Shown here: positions 53,729 to 63,642 of the stretch, piece after piece
How the letters are laid out: the number at the start of each line of letters is the position of its first letter
Numbering within the stretch: position 1 is the first letter of the stretch
NCBI GenBank assembly: GCA_964425755.1
Contig: CAYRNY010000012.1
Span: 1-64,000 of the forward strand
DNA length: 64,000 nucleotides
Direction of reading: 5' to 3'
Source: CAYRNY01 sp964425755
Lineage (GTDB): Bacteria; Chloroflexota; Anaerolineae; Aggregatilineales; Aggregatilineaceae
Program-made: the position numbers and the translations under genes
Notes under the pieces: generated by a model
What the model saw: only the letters and a program-made list of their open reading frames with translations
What the model was told of the DNA's origin: nothing
The model's database searches: none

Positions 53729-54112
53729 CTGTCCTGAATAAACGAACCTAACTCCATAATACGATTGCCTGTTGGGCCTGTCAAGCGATTCGGCACAGCC
53801 CAAAAAGCCAAGCGGATCAGCGCCGGGGTATTGTTTTCTGGCACCGCGGCGCGATCGTGATCTGGCGGTCGGCGAAATGGGGCCAGACGTAGCGTGTGTG
53901 GCGGTTGGATATGTCGGGCGTTACCCATGGATTCGAGCATGGCACTAACAACACCAACCAAACCTTGCTCTTCAAACCCGACAATGGCAACAGTCGCTTG
54001 CCGTTAGTGCGTGCCGATCTCTATCGCCCAACGGCTATAGCCCCCGATCAGTCCAATAACCAGAGGCTATTTGAGGGCAGCTTTCTGCGTTTGGCCGATC
54101 GTCCTGGATCGC
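53729..54112. other. Gene-free stretch upstream of iclR
   Basis: About 380 bases with no convincing gene on either strand. It presumably contains the promoter of the iclR operon; I could not pick a good hexamer pair. It ends at a terminator for the block further right. Confidence 0.4.
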
Positions 54113-54146
54113 AAAAACATGCCGGAGGACCCGTAAATCCTCCGGC
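54113..54146 (-). terminator. Intrinsic terminator of the manD/SDR operon
   Basis: A perfect 9-bp stem (GCCGGAGGA at 54121-54129, TCCTCCGGC at 54138-54146) with an 8-base loop is followed on the minus strand by ATGTTTTTGC. It would end leftward transcripts before the iclR operon. Confidence 0.7.
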
Positions 54147-54578
54147 GATGCTCGGGCATACCCCGCCGGCTATCTACGCACGCGTGAAATGGTCAACGAT
54201 GTGGTCGGCGGCACGCCGGTGTTCGTCGCCTACTGACCGATCTGCTATACCGGTCTCGTGCATGACCGACGGATTGATGGGCAGACATATATATTCGGCG
54301 ATCACGGCGCGCTGTGGATGAACGCGATGACGTGGTATGACCATGAAACAGGTTCCATCTGGACGCAGCCCTGGGGACGCGCATTGGTAGGGCCGCTGAA
54401 AGGCACCCAGCTACGTCTGCTCCCGTTTTCGCTGGTTCCCTGGGGCACCTGGAAGCAAGAACATCCCGGCACCCTCGCGTTGATTACGCACAGTGCCGCA
54501 TCCCGGCAGACCGCGCAAGACAATTTCGTCGCGGGCGTAGCCATCGGCGAGTGGGCGCGTGCTTATCCATCTTGCTGA
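54147..54578 (+). pseudogene. DUF3179 relic with an in-frame TGA
   Basis: The plus strand reads DARAYPAGYLRTREMVNDVV, GGTPVFVAY, a TGA at 54234-54236, PICYTGLVHDRRIDGQ and on to GRALVGPLKGTQLRLLPFSL. This is the core of DUF3179 proteins. The TGA stands where the family has the first Cys of its CPxC motif. The N-terminal part is missing, and the frame ends early at 54578. I read it as a decayed gene. A selenocysteine codon is conceivable but weakly supported. Confidence 0.65.
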
Positions 54579-54702
54579 TTGGGTTTCGACTTGCGCCACC
54601 ACACCATCCAGAATAGATCCCGATGCCAGCGTAGCACGGTATCCGGTTGCACAATCAACCCCGAGTGGATGTGCAATTCGACTATCACAACCACTCTCCC
54701 TC

Positions 54703-55512
54703 TCAAACTGGTTGTCCTCGTGGGCTGAGTTGTACCGTCAACCCGCCGTCGACATAGATAACCTGGCCGGTAATGTACGCCGCGTCTTCGGATGCCAAAA
54801 ACGCGACAACACCGCCGACTTCCAAGACCGATGCTCGCCGTCCTAGCGGGATTCGCTTAGGCGCAGTGTGATAGGCGCTGTCTGGTTCGGTGTTGAGATG
54901 GTCCGCGACGCGCCAGGACATAACACTACCCGGTGCAACAGCGTTGACGCGAATATTTTGCACCGCGAGATCAATCGCCAGGGCGCGCGTCATCGAATCT
55001 ATCGCGCCCTTGGTCACATCGTAGGGGAACGCTTCTTCGTGGGCGCGCAGCCCTCCTACCGATGATATATTGATAATACTACCGCCACCGGACATCACCT
55101 TCGCCGCACGTTGAGCAAGCAGCAACGGCGCGCGCATGTTGACTGCGATCTGGCGATCCAGCAGCTTGACATCCATCTTCGCCAACTGCGTACGATCTAA
55201 GATTGCTGCATTGTTGACCAGGATATCAACGCTGCCGAATACGTCGACTGTTTCGTCTACCAGGCGGGCGATCTGGTCATCTTCGCCCAGATCGCCCTGC
55301 ACACCATGCGCGTCAACGCCCAATCCGCGCAGTTCGTTCACTGCGCACGCTACGCCATCCAGGCCAGCGATCACGACGCGCATCTGTTCCGCCGCCAACC
55401 GCACCGCGATACCCAGGCCGATACCTTGACTCGACCCGGTCACAATGGCAACTTTTCCCTGAAGTTCCGGGTAGCGCGGTGTGGCCTTCTGGAATAGTTC
55501 AGCTACAGCCAT
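54703..55512 (-). CDS. Short-chain dehydrogenase/reductase
   Basis: A classical SDR of 269 residues from ATG 55512. Motifs: TGSSQGIG cofactor loop, DILVNNAAILD, catalytic Ser in INISSVGG, the YxxxK pair in FPYDVTKGA and VNAVAPGSV. The C-terminal FLASEDAAYITGQVIYVDGG is typical. It follows manD by 7 bases; GGTGG precedes the ATG. Next to a mannonate dehydratase it may act as a uronate (for example fructuronate-type) or sugar-acid oxidoreductase, which is inference from context. Confidence 0.88.
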   Translation of the reverse strand: MAVAELFQKATPRYPELQGKVAIVTGSSQGIGLGIAVRLAAEQMRVVIAGLDGVACAVNELRGLGVDAHGVQGDLGEDDQIARLVDETVDVFGSVDILVNNAAILDRTQLAKMDVKLLDRQIAVNMRAPLLLAQRAAKVMSGGGSIINISSVGGLRAHEEAFPYDVTKGAIDSMTRALAIDLAVQNIRVNAVAPGSVMSWRVADHLNTEPDSAYHTAPKRIPLGRRASVLEVGGVVAFLASEDAAYITGQVIYVDGGLTVQLSPRGQPV

Positions 55513-55519
55513 GATCCAC

Positions 55520-56746
55520 CTACCAGTCATGCACGCTGCCGTCAGCACGGCGAACGGTGGGTAAATAACTGCGCTGGTAGGGGTACTTTGCAGCGGCGGC
55601 TTCATCTACGTCTGTGCCCAGGCCGGGTGTATCGCTAACAAATAACCGCCCGTCCTTAAACGCTGGCCCACCGGAGATCACAGTCTCGGTGACTTCAGGG
55701 AAAAACGTCAATTCTTGCACGCCAAAATTCGGGATTGCCATATCAAGATGTACATTCGCGGCATGAGTGATCGGCGCGATGTCGGACGGGCCGTGCCACG
55801 CCGTCTGGACATTGAATGTTTCGGCCAGTGCTGCAATCTTGCGCGCTTCCGTGATACCCCCGATATGCCCGATGTCGCAGCGGATGAAGTCGATCAACTG
55901 CTCGCTGATCAGCGGCAGGGCTTCCCATCGTGTGTGGAAGAGCTCGCCCATTGCAAGCGGAATGGTGCTGTGCTGGCGAATCACACGAAAACTCTCTTTG
56001 TGTTCAGGCCGGAGCGGATCTTCGAGGAAAAACAGCCGGTAGGGTTCCAAAGCTCGCGCCAACTGTGCTGCCTGAATCGGATTCAGTCGCTCGTGAACGT
56101 CATGCAGCAGTTCAATCTCATCACCCAATGCGCCCCGCAGATGCTCGAACAAGCGCGGGACGGTGCGCAGATAGGGCGCTGGTTCCCATTGTTCTACGCC
56201 GGGCAGCGGCCCACCATCCCCCCAACCGGGATCGCTGCGCATGTGGTGCACGTCCCGTGTGCCATAGGTTCCAATTGTGCCGGGGATCGCAACCTGCGCC
56301 CGGATCACCTTAAATCCCTGCTCCATCCGTGCGCGAGCCTCGTCCGCGACTTCTTCAAAATCCGATCCGCTGCAATGCGCGTAGGCCAGCGCGCCCTCGC
56401 GCGTTTTGCCACCCAGCAGCGAATAGACCGGCAACCCCGCGCGTTTACCCTTGATGTCCCACAACGCGAGATCGATTCCTGCCAGGGCCGTCATTAGCAC
56501 AGGTCCACCACGCCAATAGGTCCCCCGAAACAGAAACTGCCAGATATCCTCAATCTGGTCGGGGTCGCGCCCGATCAGCAGCGGGATGATATGGTGTTCC
56601 AGCGCAGCAGCAACTGCCAACTCGCGCCCGTTGAGCGTTGCATCGCCCCAACCATAGAGTTCCGGTTCGTCGGTTTCGATTTTGACCAGCACGTAATTAC
56701 GCCCCGGACAGGTCACAACAACCTTGATATTGCGAATCGTAGCCAT
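55520..56746 (-). CDS. manD: D-mannonate dehydratase (ManD/RspA type)
   Basis: An enolase-superfamily enzyme of 408 residues. It matches the ManD group throughout: GWGDATLNGRELAVAAALEH, IEDIWQFLFRGTYWRGGPVL, ALWDIKGKRAGLPVYSLLGG, the metal ligands around HDVHERL, FLEDPL and MGELF, the His in QTAWHGPSDIAP and a C-terminus DGSVHDW. ManD converts D-mannonate to 2-keto-3-deoxygluconate. Some members act on gluconate or have low activity, so the substrate is not certain. It lies 14 bases after the GH3-GH16 gene. Confidence 0.87.
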   Translation of the reverse strand: MATIRNIKVVVTCPGRNYVLVKIETDEPELYGWGDATLNGRELAVAAALEHHIIPLLIGRDPDQIEDIWQFLFRGTYWRGGPVLMTALAGIDLALWDIKGKRAGLPVYSLLGGKTREGALAYAHCSGSDFEEVADEARARMEQGFKVIRAQVAIPGTIGTYGTRDVHHMRSDPGWGDGGPLPGVEQWEPAPYLRTVPRLFEHLRGALGDEIELLHDVHERLNPIQAAQLARALEPYRLFFLEDPLRPEHKESFRVIRQHSTIPLAMGELFHTRWEALPLISEQLIDFIRCDIGHIGGITEARKIAALAETFNVQTAWHGPSDIAPITHAANVHLDMAIPNFGVQELTFFPEVTETVISGGPAFKDGRLFVSDTPGLGTDVDEAAAAKYPYQRSYLPTVRRADGSVHDW

Positions 56747-56760
56747 GTCTAGCCAGTACC

Positions 56761-59700
56761 TTATCTGCGTTGATACACACGGATCCAGTCAATCAGCATT
56801 TGCTGCGGGAATTCGGTTGTGTCATCCGGGTTGCCCGGCCAGTAACCGCCCACCGCAACATTGATGATCAGGAAGAAATCATGGTTAAACACCCAGTCGC
56901 CCATCCCATAGAGAGTTTCAGGGGTCGCCGTATGAAACAGTTCGCCATCGACATACCAGCGGATCACGTCCGGTTCCCACTCGATTCCAAAAATATGGAA
57001 ATCATCAGCTACGGGTTCATCGAATATCTGCCGCAACCCTAACCCGCTGGAGCCGGAGTAGCCGGGTCCGTGAATGGTACCATGAGTCGACCGGGGCTCT
57101 TTGCCTACATATTCCATGATGTCGATTTCGCCTGAATCGGGCCAGCCAACCTCAGGGAAATTCGCCCCTAACATCCAGAATGCGGGCCAGATTCCCTGTC
57201 CTTTGGGCAGTTTGATGCGGGCCTCGACTTTGCCATACGTGAATTCAACTTTACCCATGGTATTACAGCGGGCCGAGGTGTACGCGTTTGTGCGGTAATC
57301 TTCCTTGCGAGCCGTGATAGCCAAATGCCCATCGCCCGCGTGCGCGACATTTTCAACGCGATCGGTGTTGTATTCCAACTGGGCATTGCCCCACCCATGA
57401 CCCCCTAGCTCACACGTCCAATAATCGCTGTTTATGGGCGTACCAGCCTCGGCATCAAACTCGTCGCTCCAGATCAGCTTCCATTCGCCATCAAAATTAT
57501 ACTCATCTGGCCCGGTACCAGCCGGGATAGGCGTGCCAGACGCGGGTTTGGGCTCCTCACGTGGCTGTGTGTCGCTCGGTTCACCAGTCAATACAACATC
57601 CTCCAGATAAATTGTATGCACGCCCGTCCCTGCCGGAAAACCAAACGCGTAACCATGTACCTCCGTCAGGTTCAGCCCATCATTAGGCGCGCCGCCCGGT
57701 TGCCAGTCCATACGCCGCTGAAAATCAGTAAAGGGAATGCTAAAACTTCGCCAGCCGATGAAGTCATCGACCACGCGATAGTACCAGCGTTCAGCGGTGT
57801 CTGCGGTGGACCCTGGCGCACGGTTATCAAAGATTTCGACCTGGATTTCGCCGCCTGAGTTCGCGCCATAGAGCCAAAAATCGAGCGCGGAATGACTCGT
57901 CCAGTCTTGTGGAGTCCAGTGTGTGCCGTCCGTCAGCACGTGTGTGAAGCCACCAAAGCTGGCAATATCATAGGTGACACTAAGCACAGTATTCGCACCG
58001 ACCTGATCAGGTAATGCGAGGTCACCCTCAGCAGCGACGGTTTCCAACACCACATTTCCGGGGATATCGCCCCAGGGTACGAAGCCGATATTGTTACCGT
58101 AATTATCCTGTGTATAGCCAATACCATCTTCAAAATCCGCCAGGATGAACGGCTGGTTAGCAGCCTCGCTGTCGGAAGTAGCCGGCGCGACAGTTTGGGT
58201 TTCGAGGCCGTATCCCATGGGAAACAATGGGGCGTCGCTGCTCGCGCCCAGCGGAAGCTGGTCAAGGTTAGCGGGCCACGCAAAGGACAATTTCCCAGTG
58301 ATAGGCGACTGACCAAACAGACCGTCTACCACCCCTTGCCCCTCGGTTCCGGGCAGCCACGCGGCAACAACTGCATCCCAGTTTTCGATTTCGTCGGTGA
58401 TGATTAGCGGACGACCGGAGATCAGGACCACAATCAATGTCTCGCTGTACTCTGCCATTCTTTCCAACACTTTGAGATCATTACGCGTTAGACTGAGCTG
58501 CCCATTATCACCACGCCCTTCGGCATAAGGTTGTTCTCCAACCACGACAATCCCCACATCTGCTTTGACAGGATCCCCGTTCTCATCGACGGTGTCAGAG
58601 AAATCACCCCGGCGATCGTAAACAACGGTTGATTCACTTGACACCGTCTGTTCTATCGCTTCAAGAATGGTCGTGCCCGGTGCAATTGATCCCAAACCGC
58701 CTTGCCATTCGATCGACCAGCCGCCGCACTGAATACCGATATCATCCGCCGCCCGTCCTGCTACATAAATGCGTGGTGTGGCAGTCGAAATTGGCAGTAC
58801 GTCTTCGTTTTTGAGCAGAACCAACGACTTTTGCACGGCTTCACGCGCCAATTCGCGATTTACATCGCCACCGACTGTGTCAAGTAATTCGTCGCGCCCG
58901 TGAGGATTTTCGAACAAGCCCAGGTTGAATTTTACGGTCAGGATACGGCGCACGGCATCATCTACTCGTTCCTCCGTAATGTCGCCGTTTTCAACCGCTT
59001 GTGTCATCGTGTCGATAAAACGCACATAGTCAAATGGCACCATGTTCATATCGATCCCCGCGTTGATGGCGGTCACGACTGCCGTGTAATAGTCCTTGTT
59101 CACCTGGTCAATACCGGCCCAATCGGAAACCACGAACCCCTCAAACCCGAGTTCGTCCTTGAGCACCTCGGTGATCAAATAGCGGTTACCATGCATTTTG
59201 GTGCCGTTCCAGCTCGAGAATGAAACCATGATGCTCTGCGCCCCGGCCTCAATCACAGCCCGGTAAGGTGGCAAGTGGATTGCGCGCAGGGTTGCTTCAT
59301 CAACTTGCATATCGCCTTGATCGATCGCGTAGCCACTACTACCCGTACCCCAGACCGTGCCACCGTCGCCAACGAAATGCTTAGGTGTGCCGAGCACGGT
59401 CGACGGATCGCCCAGATCATCGCCCTGCAATCCAACCAGATACGCAGTCGCCAGCGCCGACACCGTGTCCGTATCCTGGGCGAACGCTTCGTAAGTCCGT
59501 CCCCAGCGAATATCCTGAGGAACGGCCAGTACCGGCGCATAATTCCAGTAAATACCGGTAGCGATCATCTCGCTCGCGGTTGCCTGCCCGATGCGCGTCA
59601 TCAAATCGGGATCATTTGCCGCACCCAGGCCGATATTGTGCGGGAATATCACGGCCCCTTTGACGTTATTGTGCCCATGGATGGCGTCAACACCATAGAG

Positions 59701-60045
59701 CAAGGGAATGCCTAGGCGCGTCTGCAGCGCCGCGTCCTGGTATTCTTTGACCATGTCGCGCCAGTTTTCTGGTGTATTGCCGGTTAAGGGATAGCCTCCC
59801 CCCCCACTCAACACCGCGCCGATTGCGTGCTCGGTAACATCACTGGCCGTGATGCTGTTTTTTTCGACCAGCGTCATTTGCCCGATCTTTTCAGCGAGCG
59901 TCATCCGTGCGAGCAAGTCTTCAACGCGATCTTCTGTCGTCTGCTCATGTTGTTGTTCGTTCTCCGCTGCAAGCAAATCGGATGAACTCAGAAACGACGC
60001 GCCCAAGAGCACCATAACAGTCAGCGAAGCGATCCAGCGTTTCAT
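56761..60045 (-). CDS. Secreted GH3-CBM-GH16 beta-glucanase fusion
   Basis: A three-domain extracellular enzyme of 1,094 residues. After a Sec signal peptide (about 1-30) comes a GH3 beta-glucosidase (about 35-600; nucleophile Asp308 in VVSDWAGIDQ). Next is a CBM11/CIA30-like beta-sandwich (about 615-810; ILADFEDGIGYTQDNYGNNI), and last a GH16 domain (about 835-1,094) with the catalytic EIDIME (Glu973, Asp975, Glu978). GH16 of this type usually cuts beta-1,3-glucan internally and GH3 removes terminal glucose, so both steps sit in one chain. Start 60045 has GGAG 9 bases upstream. It is co-transcribed with the phosphorylase gene 18 bases upstream. Confidence 0.88.
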   Translation of the reverse strand: MKRWIASLTVMVLLGASFLSSSDLLAAENEQQHEQTTEDRVEDLLARMTLAEKIGQMTLVEKNSITASDVTEHAIGAVLSGGGGYPLTGNTPENWRDMVKEYQDAALQTRLGIPLLYGVDAIHGHNNVKGAVIFPHNIGLGAANDPDLMTRIGQATASEMIATGIYWNYAPVLAVPQDIRWGRTYEAFAQDTDTVSALATAYLVGLQGDDLGDPSTVLGTPKHFVGDGGTVWGTGSSGYAIDQGDMQVDEATLRAIHLPPYRAVIEAGAQSIMVSFSSWNGTKMHGNRYLITEVLKDELGFEGFVVSDWAGIDQVNKDYYTAVVTAINAGIDMNMVPFDYVRFIDTMTQAVENGDITEERVDDAVRRILTVKFNLGLFENPHGRDELLDTVGGDVNRELAREAVQKSLVLLKNEDVLPISTATPRIYVAGRAADDIGIQCGGWSIEWQGGLGSIAPGTTILEAIEQTVSSESTVVYDRRGDFSDTVDENGDPVKADVGIVVVGEQPYAEGRGDNGQLSLTRNDLKVLERMAEYSETLIVVLISGRPLIITDEIENWDAVVAAWLPGTEGQGVVDGLFGQSPITGKLSFAWPANLDQLPLGASSDAPLFPMGYGLETQTVAPATSDSEAANQPFILADFEDGIGYTQDNYGNNIGFVPWGDIPGNVVLETVAAEGDLALPDQVGANTVLSVTYDIASFGGFTHVLTDGTHWTPQDWTSHSALDFWLYGANSGGEIQVEIFDNRAPGSTADTAERWYYRVVDDFIGWRSFSIPFTDFQRRMDWQPGGAPNDGLNLTEVHGYAFGFPAGTGVHTIYLEDVVLTGEPSDTQPREEPKPASGTPIPAGTGPDEYNFDGEWKLIWSDEFDAEAGTPINSDYWTCELGGHGWGNAQLEYNTDRVENVAHAGDGHLAITARKEDYRTNAYTSARCNTMGKVEFTYGKVEARIKLPKGQGIWPAFWMLGANFPEVGWPDSGEIDIMEYVGKEPRSTHGTIHGPGYSGSSGLGLRQIFDEPVADDFHIFGIEWEPDVIRWYVDGELFHTATPETLYGMGDWVFNHDFFLIINVAVGGYWPGNPDDTTEFPQQMLIDWIRVYQRR

Positions 60046-60063
60046 GAAAACCATCTCCAGCTA

Positions 60064-63000
60064 TTAAGCGAAATCATTTTGGACAAATACGTTGATTTGT
60101 CGAACATAACCGTCACGCAAAAAGATATGGTTGCTCAACTCTCTGCTGATGCAGTTGCCGGAGATGACCCGGATGTCGTCATTATTCAACTCAAGTGTAA
60201 TGCGCGCGTCACCAGCTATTTGCACGAGGATCGGCACCTGGCAAAATGTAAAAGCGATCGCGCCAACGGGAACATCGATCAGGCGTTCCTGGTTATCAGC
60301 ATCAAAATAGCACAGCGCCGACGGCTCACTCAGCATTTCTTCGACGTCCAGCAGCATCGGATCAAAGGTGATTTGTCCATGCTCAACAATGAGTCCTAAC
60401 TCGCCAATTCGCGTTAGCACCTCTTCCTTGACCATCCCGGTCATCCCGGGCTGTTTTGCCCCCTGCCCGCCGGGTGTATGCGAATACGGATCGGTGGGAA
60501 ATGCGCCATAGACATCTGGCGCTTTCTTGAAACCCAACCCGGCACGAATGTCACGGTATCTGTCTCTCAGGGCGGAGAGGATTGAGGTATCAGATCGGGG
60601 GGCATTGAACATTGTTTCTTGCACCGCCAACAAGAGCTTGGACACCATGTGCCAGTAGATGCTACCCAGCCCTTCGTAAGCAAAGAATGATCCGGAACGC
60701 CCGGTAAATGCGTTGTGATTAAACACCTGCTCGAACAGGGTGAGAATCGCGTTCGATTCGGCTACTGCCAGTTCGGCATAACGCGGCTCGTCCGCCAGCG
60801 TTGCGAGGATGCGCGCGACATCCTTTGCATTGCGTATGTCACCGTTGAAATGATAATCTCCATTGATATCTTTTGTGAACAGGCGCGCATCTTGCTCGGC
60901 GACCAACGTTCTCACAAGCGCTAAATCGCGCACGGCGTCATTGCCGATTCGGTTTTTCGCCAAGAAACCTGGCAGGTCACGGTCAGGATACAACATGTAA
61001 CTATGCTGATCTGCACGATACAATGGACTCTGGCGTAACTGTTGCAGTAGCTGCAACGACTCTTCCGGCGTCAACAAGCCAGATGAGAGTATCGACACCT
61101 GTCCTTCCAGCATCTGATCGAGGTGTTTGATTGTGACACGGTCGCTGTCGATTTGAAGGACGTTGTAGGCATGATACAAGCCATCGCTACGGCGATTGAC
61201 ACGCAGCGTATGGTCAACAATTGCCTGCACCATCTCCAAGAACTCGATCAGTTTCACGGAAGGGACCGGTTCCAGATCGCCGGACAACCCGTCCTTGTAG
61301 CAACGTTCCCGATAGGCGCTGCCTGCGTGGCCGAGTTTATCCAGCACCGCTTTGCGCTGAACATCGTCGATGTCACCGGTTAGCGCCGCGCAGTGATCGG
61401 CCAGAATCCGCCGAATCGCATCGAGCAGGGCAGCGATTTCAACGCTAAGGGTCAAGGTTTCCACGCCGCTGTTCGCCAACAGGCCCCTGAAAAATACGAG
61501 ATAACGCCGCATATAGCCCAGCGTCACAACCGAGATACCCTTGCCGACCAGGGCGTTATTCGCGTCGTTCCATTCAGGGCGCTGTGTGTTCATCCAGATA
61601 CCGCCCTCCGGGACAAAGTTGACCAGCTTGGCAAGCAGCAAATTCAGCAGTTTTTCGGCCAGCGTCGTATGCAGCACATTCCCGCCTGCGTCCAGTACCA
61701 ACCGGCCATCAGCTCCAAAGTCCTGAGTCAACGCTTCGATCCGGCGGTGCTGGTCCCAGTCAAACTCAATCGTGTCATGGGGATCGTGCAGCATCTCAGC
61801 GTAAGGTTTGATCCGGTATGGTACATTTGCATATGCATAGACACGCTTGGTGAGCAGGGCTTCCAGCTTACCAGGGTAGAACCTCGCACACGCTTCCAAT
61901 AGTTTCTGCAGATAGATGATCTGATGGTCGCTCCAATATCCGATGTTGGCCCAGGGGTTGGACGGTTCGGGGACTTCCCAGTCGATGCCATTACGCGTGA
62001 TGCGATAGGGATTGTAGCCATCAACTGTGGTCGCGTTCAGGAAGACCGCGATCATGCTTTCCAGAAAGTCAGGATAGGAAAAAGCCAGCGCTTCCCAGTT
62101 CTGAAAGATGTCGCGCCAATTGCCCTGATAATCGAGTTGCTGCGATCCATCTCCTTTGCGCAGATTGATCTCAAACTGGTTCCAGGGGCGGCTGGGGTCG
62201 CCATGTCTGCGGCTGAAGGTAAGCGGTAGATACGTGCTGCACAACCGTGTCAGGTCAGTAGAGCCGGTTGTCTCCACCCGCTCTTTAAGCACAGCTAAAG
62301 TCGTGGTTCGCGGTAATGCCGCGAAGAAATCAGCATAATTGCTCAGCAAAGCCGGGTGATGGTTCGCGATGAATTCACGAAGGTCCGCTGTATCGATGTC
62401 GTAATGGTTGGCAAACTTGCCACCGCGCATCACGTTGAACATCACATTGGCGAAATGGTGCACGGTGCTCAGGGGATCGTTGGTCGTTTGCAAACCGTCT
62501 GCGCTGCCCACGATGGCGGTCAGTTGGTGGGTATTAGCGGCGATATCGCGCTCAACTTGCTCGTACAGTGTATCAGACTCGCCGGTCAGCGTCTGAATCA
62601 ATCCCGCCACTGCAGTGCTATCTTGATCGACCTCAGCGACTATGTGCCAACTAAGTGTTTCATCTGGCGCGACGTCGATTGTCGCACAAACAAAATACGC
62701 CCCGCGCTGCGCGCGCAAGTCTGTTTCCGGCTGAACGGTGGCCCCTGCCCGCAATGCATCAAGTTGAACACTAGACAACAAATGGGTCACATCGCTCAAG
62801 CCGACCTGCCAAACAGTATTCGCGCGGAGTGATTCGCTTGGCTCTGCCAGATCGGTCAAGCGAGAGCTTAGCGTAAACAACCCTAATCCAGTTTCCGGGT
62901 GCAGTTCGCAGCGTTTATATGCGTCGAGTAGCACGCTAAACTCATTTTGTGTCTGAGCGTTGACAAACGCGGGCAGCACATTTTGCAGTCCGTCCGCCAC

Positions 63001-63531
63001 CACTACTTGACACGGGGTGCTGCGCTCGTTTGTTAGCCACGAGGTCTTAACAAAACCGTATTTCTCAGTTGTCCGCCATGCATAACGAAAGATGAGCTCC
63101 AAATCCCGATTGACTTCTTCAAAAACCAGCGCCGTCCCAGGAATATTCTTATACAGGTTACGTTCGATCTGGTAGAGGCCACGGTAACGATCTGAAAATG
63201 GTTCCCAGAGAAGCGTACGCTGACCATGTGTTACCAATAGCAGCGTCTTACTGCCCGTATTCTCGAAATTTTCGGCGATCCGATCTTCTGTGTAGTAGGG
63301 AAACAACGCGTGATCGGCATTTCTTCGACCCGCCGTGAGGCCGCCCGTGGTCGAGATAAAAAGCCAATGATCCGAACTGCTAACCACCGAGAGGAAAAAG
63401 GGCTGCATGGCGTCATAATGCTGGATGCGATAGAACTGCTCGTCCAGCAGCGTGATATAGCCACCCGTGACGTGGGCAATCGGGGCATGTTGCGGCGTGC
63501 CTGCAACGAACATATTTTGGTGTGCGATCAT
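60064..63531 (-). CDS. GH161-like beta-1,3-glucan phosphorylase
   Basis: A cytoplasmic protein of 1,155 residues with no signal peptide. It resembles large inverting phosphorylases related to GH94. The segment RPEWNDANNALVG (Asp656) corresponds to the catalytic DWNDG motif of GH94. Size, the GQGAKQPGMTGMVKEEVLTR segment and SYMLYPDRDLPGFLAKN suggest GH161, whose members cleave beta-1,3-glucans with phosphate to give glucose-1-phosphate. The operon with a GH16/GH3 enzyme and sugar permease fits that role. ATG 63531 is chosen; an open frame to 63636 adds no family sequence. Substrate remains an inference. Confidence 0.65.
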   Translation of the reverse strand: MIAHQNMFVAGTPQHAPIAHVTGGYITLLDEQFYRIQHYDAMQPFFLSVVSSSDHWLFISTTGGLTAGRRNADHALFPYYTEDRIAENFENTGSKTLLLVTHGQRTLLWEPFSDRYRGLYQIERNLYKNIPGTALVFEEVNRDLELIFRYAWRTTEKYGFVKTSWLTNERSTPCQVVVADGLQNVLPAFVNAQTQNEFSVLLDAYKRCELHPETGLGLFTLSSRLTDLAEPSESLRANTVWQVGLSDVTHLLSSVQLDALRAGATVQPETDLRAQRGAYFVCATIDVAPDETLSWHIVAEVDQDSTAVAGLIQTLTGESDTLYEQVERDIAANTHQLTAIVGSADGLQTTNDPLSTVHHFANVMFNVMRGGKFANHYDIDTADLREFIANHHPALLSNYADFFAALPRTTTLAVLKERVETTGSTDLTRLCSTYLPLTFSRRHGDPSRPWNQFEINLRKGDGSQQLDYQGNWRDIFQNWEALAFSYPDFLESMIAVFLNATTVDGYNPYRITRNGIDWEVPEPSNPWANIGYWSDHQIIYLQKLLEACARFYPGKLEALLTKRVYAYANVPYRIKPYAEMLHDPHDTIEFDWDQHRRIEALTQDFGADGRLVLDAGGNVLHTTLAEKLLNLLLAKLVNFVPEGGIWMNTQRPEWNDANNALVGKGISVVTLGYMRRYLVFFRGLLANSGVETLTLSVEIAALLDAIRRILADHCAALTGDIDDVQRKAVLDKLGHAGSAYRERCYKDGLSGDLEPVPSVKLIEFLEMVQAIVDHTLRVNRRSDGLYHAYNVLQIDSDRVTIKHLDQMLEGQVSILSSGLLTPEESLQLLQQLRQSPLYRADQHSYMLYPDRDLPGFLAKNRIGNDAVRDLALVRTLVAEQDARLFTKDINGDYHFNGDIRNAKDVARILATLADEPRYAELAVAESNAILTLFEQVFNHNAFTGRSGSFFAYEGLGSIYWHMVSKLLLAVQETMFNAPRSDTSILSALRDRYRDIRAGLGFKKAPDVYGAFPTDPYSHTPGGQGAKQPGMTGMVKEEVLTRIGELGLIVEHGQITFDPMLLDVEEMLSEPSALCYFDADNQERLIDVPVGAIAFTFCQVPILVQIAGDARITLELNNDDIRVISGNCISRELSNHIFLRDGYVRQINVFVQNDFA

Positions 63532-63593
63532 GCTTCCAGTTTCCTTTTGGGGGATGGGGCCGGTCAAACGAGATGATACTCCAGGCAATGCGT

Positions 63594-63628
63594 AGCTGCG
63601 CCAATCGCCCAAGCCGGTCGGCGCAGCT
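63594..63628 (-). repeat. Stem-loop between permease and phosphorylase genes
   Basis: AGCTGCGCC (63594-63602) and GGCGCAGCT (63620-63628) form a perfect 9-bp stem with a 17-base loop in the 111-base gap. No T-run follows. It may adjust expression along the operon. Confidence 0.4.
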
Positions 63629-63642
63629 TCACACAATCCTTA

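Noticed and set aside
54234..54236. TGA in the DUF3179 relic as a certain selenocysteine codon
   Set aside because: The gene lacks its N-terminus and ends early, and the downstream stem is only 5 bp; listed as a question only.
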